64,000 bases of DNA, taken from contig CM062294.1 of the NCBI GenBank assembly GCA_031216915.1, positions 390,095,217 through 390,159,216 on the forward strand, written 5' to 3'. The position numbers and the translations under genes were made by a program. This DNA is from Pictodentalium vernedei. Taxonomy: Eukaryota > Mollusca > Scaphopoda > Dentaliida > Dentaliidae. Of this stretch, positions 1-10,769 are shown one piece after another. Position 1 is the stretch's first letter, and every line of letters starts with the position of its first letter. Below the pieces are notes generated by a model. The model was not told where the DNA came from, searched no databases, and worked only from the letters and a program-made list of their open reading frames with translations.

Positions 1-573
1 TACCTTAAGTATAGGAGTCAAAATTCAATAAATACCAGGCTTGGCGGCGGCCGTTTGAAAAATTGACGGGGGCTATAACATCGCCCATGTTAACCCACTG
101 ACGAGGGCTATTAGCCCTCCTCCCAAAACTTTTTCTTAGAATCATAGCACCCAAATCCCGAAGGGATCTGGCTGCAGGCCTGGTGTTTTGAAAAATCCAG
201 GGTGGCTGAAAATCGCTCACCTGTCACTGGCTGTGACTTACTTAGGGGGCAAATTGCTTAACTTCGATTGATTACGATACTTGCCCTATTCGTGAATTAT
301 TCAGACTTTCATGCCTGTTCCACTCGAACAGAATGAACAAAATTGCCACAATGTGGCAAGACGGACGGGGGAAGTTTAAAAACTGGAACCCCAAACCAGC
401 CATCTACCAGTTGAGTGGAAAACCCACTACGTGCAATGCTGGTGTCTTAACTAGCCCATGAAACATTGGAATGTTTCTATAAATTTGAAGGACTGTCAGC
501 TTAGCAGTACAGCGGTGACTTGGAATAGTCAATAACTGAAAACGTTTATTAGAAATGTATTTATTATATTAAA
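1..573. other. Unassigned left-edge sequence
   Basis: No recognised gene or repeat. A 71-codon minus-strand open frame (5-220) has no conserved motif, and it contains a short GGGCTATTAGCCC palindrome of the kind seen in dispersed repeats, so it is not called a gene. The rest is AT-rich single-copy-looking sequence. Confidence 0.3.
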
Positions 574-822
574 ACCCGTGGGGGCACGATGAGGCCGTGT
601 ACTAAGGCATACTGCACGTCGATGGTACGCATGTTTTCAACCAATCTAACCCTGCCTGTGCTGCAGTGCGGTGTTACGATGTTGGGGAGCTGGCAGCTTC
701 TCGTTGTTGCTCGGTGGTTCTCTCCGGGTACTCCGGCTTCCTCCACCCATAAACTGTCACGGTCATGATTAGCCATTGTGCATAAATATGTGACCTTAAA
801 CATCAATAAATAAATAAATTAT
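574..822 (+). mobile_element. SINE, 5'-truncated copy
   Basis: The body matches the SINE family seen complete at 39112: a segment reading 'gtactaaggc.tactgcac', then the 'ggttctctccgggtactccgg' block and a tail of AATAAATAAATAA. The tRNA-like head is missing, so it is a 5'-truncated insertion. SINEs of this kind are non-coding, transcribed by RNA polymerase III and mobilised by LINE machinery (family knowledge). Confidence 0.75.
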
Positions 823-1812
823 ATTAAAACCTGTGATGAGCTTATGTTTACCCAGAGTTCGATACAAAGAAAATTTTGTGGGGTGTGACGTAACCGTAAC
901 GATGATATTGATAATGTTGCTTTTATCTATTTATAATATTCTGCCAATAAGTGCACTTGCATATACTTCAAATGCTTTGCGAGTTAATTTGATTACTTCC
1001 CTTGGATCATGTTCTTGATAAAAATGCATGAAATGAATTTTGAGCATCAGACCGTGTTGACTGTTGTTACGATCGTTACCGAGAAATCCTTAGGCCTGGA
1101 CAGTTTATTGGAGAATGCCCGAAGGCATTTGTCAACAAATTGCCACAAAACAGATTTGATGAACATGCATACATACTAATATTTCGCATTGATTCTATTC
1201 GAGGAATTGCGACTGACCGTTCAGTTGATCGAACAAGTGTATAAAGTTTGACTTTCCAACAACGCGATAATGCTTGAGATTTATTGGCTCTGATATCATA
1301 TGGAAACCCAGTTTACCTATATCCATTCGACCAGTGTTATACAGTTGACCTACGCAAGCAAAGTTTTCGAAATTAAGAGCCCCAAAAATCCACTAATCGA
1401 ACTAGTTCACCGCAGATTCACAATTCTCTGTCTCACACACTTATCCGAATACCGTACCGCGAACGTTCGGACTTTGATAATTTAAAAAAAATGGTTAACC
1501 GATTTATGATTTTGATTAACCGGACGTCCGTTCGTGGGTTTTTATGTTTGCGTAACCTCCAGGCGAACGGTACGACCGTTCGCCTCAATTGTCGAGGCCT
1601 GAGATTCCATATAAGTCATTTCATCTAAGAACTTTTCTCTCTTAAAAAGTTAGAGTTTGGAGTTAAAGAAAACTTATAGCTCTTGCCTACTTCAGAGTCA
1701 TCACTCAGTGCCATGGTCTTTTTCACCGTACAGTTGATATCTCTTAATGGAATAACTCTGTTAATTGAATACAATTTCCAAACAAAACCATTCACCATTT
1801 GGCCTGTCCTGA
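823..1812. other. Intergenic or intronic DNA, nothing assigned
   Basis: Only short open frames without recognisable motifs. Around 1500-1590 there are a few CGTTCG-rich short inverted repeats. This could be intron of the TLCD3-like gene whose last exon lies at 3256, but no exon was recognised here. Confidence 0.3.
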
Positions 1813-1992
1813 TTAACCCTTAACACTCTGGTAGTATAATATCATGGTCTTAACGACAAGCTCGTTCCAAAAATGGTTCACGATATGGTTGATATGGTTT
1901 TGCTGAAATATTTTGGAAAATAGTATTTTTTCAGCTGCTGAATTTGCATATTACACAGGTGGATGTGGCAGATTCGTTGGGTAAAGGGTTAA
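1813..1992. mobile_element. TTAA-ended palindromic MITE, degraded copy
   Basis: Begins TTAACCCTTAACAC and ends GTTGGGTAAAGGGTTAA, matching the termini of the copies at 43044-43295 and 51077/58436. The core keeps the family's 'gctcgttcc' and 'gatatggttttgctgaaat' segments. TTAA at both ends suggests piggyBac-like target choice, but no transposase is present. Non-autonomous and decayed. Confidence 0.6.
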
Positions 1993-2030
1993 ACAGTACC
2001 ATACTTTATTACTTTAACTTTAACATTAAC

Positions 2031-2085
2031 CAATGATATCTGGTTTGACAGATCTCAATAAGCTCTGTCAAACCAGATATCATTG
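2031..2085. repeat. Hairpin with TTTGACAG-type palindrome
   Basis: Inverted repeat whose arms read caatgatatctggtttgac and its complement, around an AGATCTCAATAAGCTCT centre. The same TTTGACAGAGCTC...TGTCAAA core recurs at 17716, 23595, 48687, 59352 and 60873, so it is the centre of a dispersed palindromic element, not a local terminator. Confidence 0.6.
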
Positions 2086-2832
2086 ATTGAATTTTTATGT
2101 TATTCGCAGTACAAATGTGATGCTGAGCTTTTTGAAAGTTTGACATCAGTATGAAGGGGGTTAATCAAGAAGTCAACTAGTCATTGGAAACACCCATAAT
2201 CGACTACAATTTCAATGTCAACGATTATGGGTTTTCATCACCACTTTACTGGTGAATTATTAGTTATTACTCTCCTCACCATAAGAAGTGTTATAGGCTA
2301 TAGAATATCAAATATGTTGTAATTGATATGAGAAAGAAGTATAAAGATACAACACATGGCACCAGGTCTGGCATTTTAGAAAGTATGGGAGTACAAATAA
2401 TTTCCCTTCTCAGTTTGCCAAGGAGTGCAGTTGCCTTCTTAAATCTGCAGCTATTATCAGACTGTTGACCACCTCAGGTACAAACCTGAGCCTAGGGAAG
2501 TTCATGATTTGAAGTGTGATGGAGTAACCTCAAACTTTTTATAATTGGGTTTTGAATATACATTCAGAGAATGATCACTGGCCTCAAAAAATATGATTTT
2601 ATTGGCAGTATGCTCTTTGAATCTCCTCCCATTGTTATCATCTTTTCAAATATTTCAGTTGGTGACATCAGACTGTAACATATTCCATTAGAGCCGTAAA
2701 CATAGAAAAACTAAGCGAGCTCTCGTCCAATCAGAGGGCAAGGATTTTAGTGTTATTGGAACTTATTAGATTAAATAGTTGCAATTTATCCAGTGAAATA
2801 AGACAATTTTTCTTCTAAACTGATACATAGAC

Positions 2833-3090
2833 CTAAAAAAGTTAAAAATCTGTTTCTCAGGCCCTCACACATGGTCCTTTTGGCTGCTGCATGCTCTCAT
2901 TTTATTACCAATGCAAACTTAGAAAAATAAAAATTAAATGGTTTAGGTCTGATATTTAATGCAAGTTATTAAAATTGATAAATATATCCCTTGAATGCAA
3001 CAAGGCTTTGCATATCTTTAGGGACGAAATACACCACCATGCTATTCTGTAGATTCTGAGGCCTGAAACATGAAACAAACCAAGAACATG
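2833..3090. repeat. Dispersed repeat, copy 1
   Basis: Closely resembles 59017-59300 in the same orientation: shared 'aaaaagttaaaaatctgttt', 'acatggtccttttggctgc' and 'gcaacaaggctttgca' segments in the same order. The second copy contains an extra small hairpin around its 'aaggctttgca' part. Class unknown; no coding content. Confidence 0.6.
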
Positions 3091-3255
3091 AACTTTTGAT
3101 GGCAAAGAAATAATTACAAAAATAAAAAATAAAATAAAACACTGCCCACCCATATGCAATTTTACAAAAAACAAATGATCTGAGAAACAAGATCTACATG
3201 TGGGGGTCTTATCAAAACCCTTTTTCTCACATTTGTCTCTTTTTTCTATTCACAG

Positions 3256-3531
3256 CTAAAACTGAAGCACCATCCGATTTATATTATAGCTGGATTAGCT
3301 ATGATAGCAGCATTTGGAGTTTCTCGTCTACTCGTGTTTCCATATTTATATTGGAAATATGCATTATCTATAAACAGAACTTTATGGGAAGTGCCTTATA
3401 TCATTCCATTAAAATGTAATTTTAGTTGTTTATTAATATTACTACCTCAGATTTACTGGTTCTGTATGATGGTCAGAGGAGCATTCCGGGTATTTTACAA
3501 GATATATAAAATTAAACAAAAACAGTATTGA
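3256..3531 (+). CDS. Last coding exon of a TLCD3 (FAM57)-like TLC-domain protein
   Basis: A polypyrimidine tract ending in CACAG at 3255 precedes a 91-codon open reading frame ending in TGA at 3529-3531. The translation shows two hydrophobic segments, the motif FPYLYW (about residue 28) and PQIYWFCMMVRGAFRVF near the end, then a basic tail (YKIYKIKQKQY). This matches the C-terminal part of the TLC domain in FAM57A/B (TLCD3), multi-pass membrane proteins of the ER/Golgi related to ceramide synthases; the human family has the very similar FPYLYW and PQLYWF elements. The upstream exons are outside the window or unrecognised. The catalytic-type TLC histidines would lie in earlier exons. Family assignment is strong, choice of paralogue uncertain. 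Confidence 0.85.
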   Translation, partial: LKLKHHPIYIIAGLAMIAAFGVSRLLVFPYLYWKYALSINRTLWEVPYIIPLKCNFSCLLILLPQIYWFCMMVRGAFRVFYKIYKIKQKQY

Positions 3532-3584
3532 ATTTAACATTCACAGTGCGGTTCCATCTGCTTTTAATATCTCAACTAAAGGGA

Positions 3585-3886
3585 ATGGTCCATGGTTTGA
3601 TCCCCACCAGGGGTCACTGTGTTGTGGCCTTAGGCAAGGCACTTAATCCTGATTGCCCACATGCTGTGTACTAAGGTGTACTGTATGGTAATGGTAACTT
3701 GTCTTCAAACAATGCTAACACTGCTAGTGAGGAGTTGGTACATTTGGGAGTCTGGCAGTTACTCACTGTTGCTCAGTGGTTCTCTAAGGGGAATCCTGCT
3801 TCCTCCACCCGTAAAACTGTCAGACACGAGGTGATCCTGGCTGTCAAAAGTGTCATTAAAATCCCAATAAATAAATATCTCAACTA
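3585..3886 (+). mobile_element. SINE in the putative 3' UTR of the TLCD3-like gene
   Basis: Contains a B-box-like 'ggtttgatcccc', the family core 'gttgtggccttaggcaaggcac' and a tail with AATAAATAAATA. It starts about 55 bases after the TLCD3 stop codon, so it probably lies in the transcript's 3' UTR. The first canonical AATAAA after the stop is in its tail. Confidence 0.7.
3866..3871 (+). promoter_or_regulatory. Candidate poly(A) signal supplied by a SINE tail
   Basis: AATAAA 335 bases after the TLCD3-like stop codon; I saw no earlier canonical hexamer. Position is suitable for 3' end formation, but use is inferred only. Confidence 0.35.
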
Positions 3887-3892
3887 AAAGCA

Positions 3893-3955
3893 TTCATCGT
3901 TTGCCTACAAAAACATAGCTTATGACCCTTATTTGAACAGGCTCAACTCAATAAA
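3893..3955. repeat. Truncated TTAA-MITE core fragment
   Basis: Contains 'aaaaacatagcttatgaccc...tttgaacaggctc', resembling the half-palindrome core at 43150-43185. Only one arm remains, cut where the next element (3965) begins. Confidence 0.4.
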
Positions 3956-4356
3956 ATACATGTATTGATTAACCTATAAGGATTTGCAACTGTCATGTTC
4001 TTGCCGATTAGTTGGAGTGCACAATCAGCGGATTGTGAGTGCCGATGTCAGAAGTCACAATCAAAAGGAGTAGTATGTTCTAGAACACATAGAATAGGGT
4101 TAATTTTACAGTACAGTCAGGTTGATATGTTTGTTGACCTCAAGAGAGAGTCACTGTGTGTATCAAAATAAAAATACGATGTCGACGGAATCATGTTAAC
4201 AGTGCAGCGTCTTTGATCAATGCAAAAATAGGTGACTTACGCTCATACTATTTAAAAATTCCACCTCCATTTAAATTTAGTTTCAAGATGAAATTGAATA
4301 AAATATATCAAAAGGCAATTAAATAACATATATTTTCTAACTTGATTTAATTACTG

Positions 4357-4563
4357 ATATTTTTATACAACAACCAGTGGCCCAGACTAGCTGGTGGTAA
4401 CTCAAATTAATCCAGGGCCAAACACAAATTTTGCCCCCCAATCCCCAAAATATGCATGCAAAACTGAAAATATTAAGTCCTAGATGGTTCTCCATACTTT
4501 TGAGATCTGCGCATGCGCAGTATCCAGGAAGGTACAAAAATTGGCGGCAACCATCATTTCTTT
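4357..4563 (+). repeat. E1 left inverted terminal repeat
   Basis: Reverse-complement match to 10770-11003, including 'ccagggccaaacacaaa' and 'catgcgcag' segments. Probably contains the promoter, since DIRS transcripts initiate in the left ITR in studied members. Confidence 0.85.
4507..4520. promoter_or_regulatory. NRF-1-like palindrome in E1 left ITR
   Basis: CTGCGCATGCGCAG, a full match to the palindromic NRF-1 consensus. The same 14-mer is in both E3 ITRs and in E4. The right ITR of E1 has a 2-base-shorter version (10811-10822). Confidence 0.6.
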
Positions 4564-4776
4564 GTTTGGCCCTAAAGTCAGCAACAATGAACTGACATTT
4601 GTGCTTTTAAATCTTCTTTTTTGAGGATGCCAGACACAAATCAGTGGTAAAATTGGTGGATCTAAGGCTGTAAATGGTTGATGGAAGGAACCAACGGTGG
4701 TTGGAAACGTTCAGGGCTGTAACTTTATAATAATTATAAAAATTATTTCATGTTTCCCAATTTCGGGACATACGCC

Positions 4777-4784
4777 TGACGTCA
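4777..4784. promoter_or_regulatory. CRE-type TGACGTCA in E1 leader
   Basis: Full palindromic cAMP-response-element octamer in the untranslated leader between the ITR and gag. E2 has the same octamer inside both ITRs. Function is inferred. Confidence 0.35.
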
Positions 4785-5451
4785 TCATTCTTGCTAATGA
4801 TTTATCCACTGTTTGTTAAGTTTTCCTTCCCTATCCCCCCTTGAAGCTCTCCTGTTAACCTCCTAAGCTTTTTGGCTATTTTTATTGAAATTTTTTTATT
4901 AAATTTCTTGCGAGTTTAACGTGTATTACAGAATGTTTATTCTGTTTATCCCCATGGTTACATCCTCACCCCAGGGGTGTTTGGTCGTTTTGGTCTTGCA
5001 TCTTCTATCCGATGTATCGTTTTTTCTTCGTATGAAGATCTAGCTTTACATCTGGTAGCATTAAAATCTGTTACTGACTTTGGGCCCTTTTATTTGCCTG
5101 ATGTCTTGTTTTCGTTTTTTTTCCTTGACGTTGTTTACATTGACGTCTTCAATATATGTAGTATTTAGTATTATATTACTGTAGGATTATTGTAGGATAC
5201 ATGTATTATGATTCCGGTAGTGTCGCTAAAAAAATTTGGATTTTGTCCACACTTAGGCTTAGGCTTTATCGGGATGCCCTTGGTCTCATCGTGTTCCCTT
5301 TGGGAACTTAGGCTTTTTCAAAATTCTTTTGAAAAATTTTGGGATTTAATTTTTGGAATTTGATTTTGATTGCAATTATTCATGTACCTTTATTATATAT
5401 TTTATTGTGGAGTTTGTAGGAGTGCTATCGACTTTGTATTTTGATTGAATC

Positions 5452-6897
5452 ATGAAAGCTTACTGCACTAAATGCAAGGTGAGGAAGTCTTCCTCGGATT
5501 TACATGCTTGTTACCTTGCCTGTAGTCGATGCACTCCTGCAGATTCTTGTCCTACATGTGTCGATTGGGATGACAAACGTTGAAGACAGGTGTCACGGTA
5601 CGTCATTGGCAGTGAGATTCCTATGCCAGAACTCTCACCGCAAGATAATTCGAGTTTATCAATTTCTTTTTCAGAGGAACAAGAACATGGTGATGGTATT
5701 GTGACACCCACCAAAAGTGTGCTACTGTCGTTGTGCTCTGATGAGCAAACAGAGCTAGCTGCAAAGGTGCTCATGAATATTAAGCATGGGATAAGGCCTC
5801 TAGCTAGTGTTCTTAATCCCTTGCAAGCAGCTAGCTCGATCGGTGAAGCGGTTACTCCGTCCGTGGGAGCTGTGACACCAGGTTTGTCTGTTGCGGTCGA
5901 AGGAAGTGTAGATTTGGGTAGAGCGAACACCTTAAAATCAAAAGCTCTCCTAGCTATGACGAAAATAGGGAGGAAGTCAGCAAGTTTCTTTTCAGGAGGC
6001 TCAGTGAGGTCTGACAAGGCCGCGAGCAGGAGATGTCCCTCTCCAACCCAACAACATTTGGGGCCTAATGTTTTGAGAAACTTGCACTGGCCGTAGCATA
6101 CGTCCACACCTGCCTCTCGGGACGCTCTGTCTAGACTACAGTCGGCCCTTTCACCATCCGACTGAATCAGCTTGTCATCACTTATAGATGACAAGCTGAT
6201 TCAGTCGGATGGTGAAAGGGACAAGGAAGAGGATTACCCTTCCCTTTCGGAACAACATATGGTAGCGATGGAATTTATCCATCAATACTATCCCGAATTT
6301 GTTCCACCTTATCAACAAGCTGCGACAACTAGCAAGAAACTGCTGTCGTCTTCAGGTGCAGACTTTGTGTGGAGGAAAGAGGAAGTTCTTTCCTTCCCGA
6401 TATAGTTTAGACAGGTGTCGCAGGCCTTCGGCCATGTAGGCGATGCCATATTTAACCTCTCTAATACTAAGAGGAAAGGCGGTTTCCTATCGACATCCGC
6501 CATAAATATACCGTTCCTTGGACCACGTTGATTTAAGATGGTTGGAGAGGATGTCCAGAGAGATCCTCTGCGTTTAAATGAGCAGGCCGGGGATTTAGAC
6601 ATATCCCTACCTGCTTCATTCAATATACGCTCCGATGTTATGGAATGTGCTATTTCTTCAAATAGTGCGAATCAGGATGCGATGTCCTACGTAGATCACC
6701 TTACCAGAGCTATGGCGCAATGTCTTCATGGGAAGGAATTTGAGGTCGTTTGTTCCTCGCTTAGAGTTCTTTCCAGGGCTGTCATGTATGCCACGTATAC
6801 CTCCGCACTGACAGTGGCAAATTTGGAGTTGATCAGACATGATGCTGCCCTTGCATCGTCATCACTTATAGATGACAAGGTGAAAAGCTCTCTCTGA
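5452..6897 (+). pseudogene. gag: E1 gag pseudogene
   Basis: Starts at ATG 5452 with a Cys-rich region (CTKC, then CSRC, then CPTC within about 40 residues) equivalent to the N-terminus of the E3 Gag. A TGA follows 'WDDKR' at about 5581, after which homology continues in other frames: 5590-6096 (SRYVIG, SISFSEEQE), 6172-6405 (SDGERDKEEDYPSLSEQH) and 6538-6897 (LPASFNIRSDVMECAISS). Gag is expected to bind the element's RNA and form particles. A 75-base inverted duplication (6146-6220) disrupts the middle. Dead by several frameshifts. Confidence 0.8.
6146..6220. repeat. Perfect 34-bp-arm hairpin inside E1 gag
   Basis: Arms of 34 bases (left from 6146, right ending 6220) around the loop ACTTATA. 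The right arm is native gag (similar to E3 at 56220-56250); the left arm is an inverted copy of it. The apex sequence GTCATCACTTATAGATGAC also occurs at 6861-6879. Confidence 0.85.
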
Positions 6898-7269
6898 GTC
6901 GCTCCGGTCTCTGGATATACTCTATTGCTGATGAGCTTTTGTTAGTCTATGAACAGGCTACAAGAAAGCTTCCAATACTCTGCTACTGAAGTCTGCGCCT
7001 CAACACGCTTCAGCAGACCGGGGTAAGTGAGGTTGTTCCACTTAATCAGCTAAGGGAACTCATCACGAGGGTACAATAAACCCTCTTATACTTACTCCGG
7101 AGGTCGTCAGTATAACGGCTCAAAAAAGGTGCGTAGGTCTGATCCAGACGCCCCTAAGACGACGGGATGAGGTTCTTCGCAGGGAGGACGTAGTTTCTCC
7201 TTCTGTAAGCCTCGTTAGTCATGCAGTTGATGAATAAGACCTCTATTGCTTACCAGTTGGTGGAAGGTT

Positions 7270-8010
7270 ATGAAACTTCGCGAGAAACTGGATAGCAGTC
7301 ACAGAAGATCAGTGGGTGAGAAGTGTAGTCTCGGAAGGCCTATGGCTATCATTCCGAGCAAAACCCCCACTTACAAGATGTTCATGTTGGAAAAATCTTC
7401 CAGCAGATCCTTTCAAAAAGGAGTCTCTCCTAGCGGAGGTACAGGCTCTTTTATTAAAGGAAGCAATAGAGGTCATCGAGAATCAAAATTCTCAAGGTTT
7501 TTACAGTCACCTGTTCCTCGTACCGAAGCCAGACGGCTCGTTCCAACCGGTAATAAACTTGAGCTGGATAAACAAGTTTATCGTGGCTCCAGAGTTCTAT
7601 ATGGAAACCATTCAGTCGGTAAAAACGAGCATTAGATTGGACTACTATGCGACAAACATAGATCTAAAAAATGCTTACTTTCATGTCCTGGTACATCCAG
7701 CATTCAGAAAGTACCTGCGGTTTGCCGTGCAAGGAGAGGTTTACCAGTTCAGAACAATGTGCTTCAGTCTGAACCTGGCTCCTTGGGCTTTCACTCGAAT
7801 AATGAACTCGATAATGTCATACTTCCAAGCTCATTCGTCTGCGGTAACGTCGGATTACTTCAGAGATACGGCAACAGAATTATTCTTCAGAACGATGTTC
7901 AGAGTCTGCTACAACTCTTCCGACATCTCAGTTTCATAGTAAATGAGAAAAAGTCAGATCCAGCTCCGTCCAAGTTGTTCACTCACTTGGGAATGAGCTT
8001 TGAGACTCAC
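7270..8010 (+). pseudogene. pol: E1 reverse transcriptase, catalytic motif deleted
   Basis: The frame at 7316-7939 shows DIRS RT motifs in order: LFLVPKPDGSFQPVINLSWI, then NIDLKNAYFHVLVHPAFRKY (motif A), then FSLNLAPWAFTRIMN (motif B). The next expected block, the YLDD box (motif C) present in E3, is missing: after AVTS the sequence runs SDYFRD because about 14-16 bases were lost near 7853, which also shifts the frame. Homology continues in the +1 frame (LGMSFETHNNLVRLPLPRAK, 7999-8046). RT activity is therefore impossible in this copy. Confidence 0.85.
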
Positions 8011-8079
8011 AACAATCTGGTTCGTCTGCCGTTACCCAGAGCGAAATTAGTCAGTTGTTATGCTCGCTTTTGTCTAAAC

Positions 8080-9160
8080 TCAGACATAGTATCAGCGAGA
8101 GAGTTTATGCGACTGATGGGGCTGTGCAGAGCGGCTGCAGATCTCATTCCGATGGGCTACCTATGCACGCATCCCCTCCAGATATTCTTTACTCAGAACT
8201 GGAGTGTGAAGACTCATTCGCTCAAAACCAGTATTGTTTTAATGGACCCAGTAAAACAAAAAGTTCAGATTTGGGCAGATCTTCAGTGGTTAACTCAAGG
8301 AGTTCTGCTTCAACTGCCAGATCTGGATTTCACGATTATGACGGATGTGAGTAAGACGGGCTGGGGGTGCGACCCGAAGTCCCGCAGACTTGAAGTGCCA
8401 AGGTCTTTGGGACTCTTGGTTCCTAGAGAAGCACATAAACATCAAAGAGATGATGTCAATATAGCTAGCACTTCAACATTGGATTCGTCAAATAGCGAAC
8501 GTCCATGTTCAAATTCTGTCGGACAACTCGACAGTAGTTGCTTACCTCAGGAGCCAAGGCGGCACTCTCTCAATTCCATTATGCGAATTAACAGAGAAGA
8601 TTCTCCTATTCATTCTGAATCATCACTTTCATATATCAGTCCGTCATATACTGGGTCGTCTGAACGTATTAGCAGACTCGTGCACTCTGAAAGGTCGCCT
8701 GTTGCCATCGGAGTTGACTCTCAACAAGCGAATATTCAGGCAGATTTGCTACCAGTGGGACCGTCCCATAATAGATCTTTTTGCGACACACCTAAACAAT
8801 CAGTTACCGACGTTCATGTCTCCATGCCCAGATCATTGAGCATATGCAGTAGACACTCTGTCGATCCCATGGGATGGGATGATAGGATATGCATATCCTC
8901 CAGCTCCATTGATTCAACAGATTCTGTTAAAGATCAAACAGTCTCATTGCAAAATCCTGCTAGTAGCAACTCTGTCGTCACAGAAACCTTGGATCAATCT
9001 TCTCAGGTGTCTGTTATGGGACATTCCCCGGAAGCTTCCTCCACGAGGGGATCTTCTTTATCAGGGGAAATGCTGCGCACTGCATCACAACCCAGAGGCC
9101 AGAAGATCTAAACCTTCACAGAAAATATTTTGCAGGACGAGCAGTGGACGCAATTTCTAA
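8080..9160 (+). pseudogene. pol: E1 RNase H and methyltransferase-like region
   Basis: The connection continues from RT with AREFMRLMGLCRAAADLIPMG (8097) and WLTQGVLLQLPDLDFTIMTD (about 8290-8345), the last D being the first RNase H aspartate. A frameshift follows at about 8370; the other active-site blocks (INIKEMMS, ILSDNSTVVAYL, GRLNVLADS) are still readable in another frame. Then come DxxA...SIP, the PPAPLIQ block (about 8890-8930) and LLVATLSSQKPWINLLRCLLWD. The last domain corresponds to the Dam-like methyltransferase described for DIRS elements (family knowledge, less certain). The alternate frame stays open to 9111 and is part of the recombinase reading frame. Confidence 0.75.
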
Positions 9161-10193
9161 CTGTAGGAGGGCCTCCTCTTCATTGAATTATGCAGCGAAG
9201 TGGAGGGTTTTCTTCCGTTGGTGTATAGATCAGTTGATAGAAATATACGATCCATCCATACCACACATTGCCAATCTCCTGGTCTACTTGCTTGACGATC
9301 TCAAACTGCAGCCCGTCACTATTAAGGGTTATAGGTCTATGCTATCAGACATTTACGCTCATCATGATAACTTGGCTATTGGATCAGATTCTTCTTTATC
9401 CATGCTAGTTAGAAAATTCTCTATTAATAGACCTAGAACCCTCAGGTTAATTCCTAAGTGGAATTTGGCTTGGGTTCTTATGAAGATTAAAGAAGCTCCT
9501 TTTGAGCCGTTAGACGTCGTAGTGTTCAAATTCTTGACCTACAAAATGGCTTTTCTCTTAGCCTTTGCGTCTGCAAGAAGAGTCAGTGAACTTCATGCAT
9601 TATCTGTTGATGAATCTCATTACCGTAGGGTGGGTAATACTATTACCCTCACTAGGGAAGTGGGTTTTTTGGCTAAGAATCAGATTCTGGATAAGCGGCC
9701 GGAGCCTGTTGTCATTAAGGCTTTACCATCCCCGGATACCTGTTGACCTATGCTGTGTCCAGTCAGAGCAATGCACATTTATAAACGTCGATCAGATTTT
9801 ATTAGAAAGTGAAGAAAACATTTCTATCTTTCTTTGATTCCTAACAGAAAAGATATTTCTGTTCATTCTGTCGCAAGATGGATGCAGTTAGCAATACGCA
9901 TTGCCCATGAAAATCTATCTTCGGATCAACATTCTGTCAACAAGATTTTAGTGCATGCAGTTAGAGCACTGTCCACTTCTTGGGCTTATTCTAACAGTAT
10001 AGCCATTACTGATTTTATGAAGGCTGCTTACTGGACACGGCCCTCTTCATTTACCAAGTTTTACCTGAGAAATTTAGAGTCCATCTCCGGTGACCTCAGA
10101 TCTTTGGGTCCTCTTTCCCTCTTTCTATTGCTCAGAATGTCGTCCATTAATGTTACATCTATAAGGTCTTTAGGCAGTCTGCTCGAGCACTGA
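9100..10193 (+). pseudogene. E1 tyrosine recombinase
   Basis: The 9144-9746 frame carries the N-terminal core-binding region (SSLNYAAKWRVFFRWC), LQPVTIKGYRSMLSD, RLIPKWNLAWVL and the box-I arginine in SARRVSELHALS. A TGA at about 9744 sits where E3 has an Arg codon, consistent with CGA to TGA decay. A second stop and frameshift follow near 9810. The 9834-10193 frame has the box-II HAVR (as VHAVRALSTSW) and the nucleophile region AAYWTRPSSFTKFYLRN. All catalytic residues are still visible, but not in one frame. The enzyme would integrate the circular DNA form. Confidence 0.85.
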
Positions 10194-10612
10194 CGCTATT
10201 CTGTTGCCCTCTCCAAGGGGAAGGGGGGGGGGGGGGGGAGACAATTTTTCCCTAATGATCATCAGGCTTTATAGTGAAAAGCAAGGGAATGCCTCCACCA
10301 GTGACAGTAGTCGTGTGCCGGTGCTGAGTAGTTTTAATGTGTAGTTCAGTGTGAAGCAATAACTATGTCTTATTTATGTACTGTTTTTAAAGTGTAGCTC
10401 ACTGTGAAGCATTTGTATAAGTTATGTGTCAAACGAGCATTAATATACAATCGTCGGACACTTTTAAATGAGTATAAAGCATCTCTAAAAGAGAAAAACA
10501 TATATAATTCCTATGTCTTCTCCTATTCTCCTATAGGAGTTATCCTTTACTGAAGTAATTGAGAGATTGGATTTTCCTTTAAGTCCTAGGCCCTCCAGCC
10601 TTTTTGCGATTC

Positions 10613-10697
10613 AGCTAGTCTGGGCCATTGGTTGTCGCATAAAAATATGATAAATTTTAAGTAATTTGTATGTCTTTTATACTTACCAATGGCCCAG
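10613..10697 (+). repeat. E1 internal complementary region (circle-junction copy)
   Basis: 10613-10648 is complementary to the left terminus (4357 onward) and 10649-10697 to the right terminus (ending 11003); the two meet at about 10648/10649. This is the DIRS ICR, which templates joining of the ends when the circular DNA forms. Confidence 0.85.
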
Positions 10698-10769
10698 AAG
10701 GGGATGGCCCTCCCATGAGTGGGCACTCATACCTCCCCGCTGATTATAACAGTTAGCAGGCATTGTAGA

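Noticed and set aside
5..220. 71-codon minus-strand open frame at the left edge
   Set aside because: No motif, no splice support and a repeat-like palindrome in it.
5511..6194. 227-codon minus-strand frame over E1 gag
   Set aside because: Antisense shadow of the gag region; it runs through the artificial inverted duplication and has no homology I recognise.
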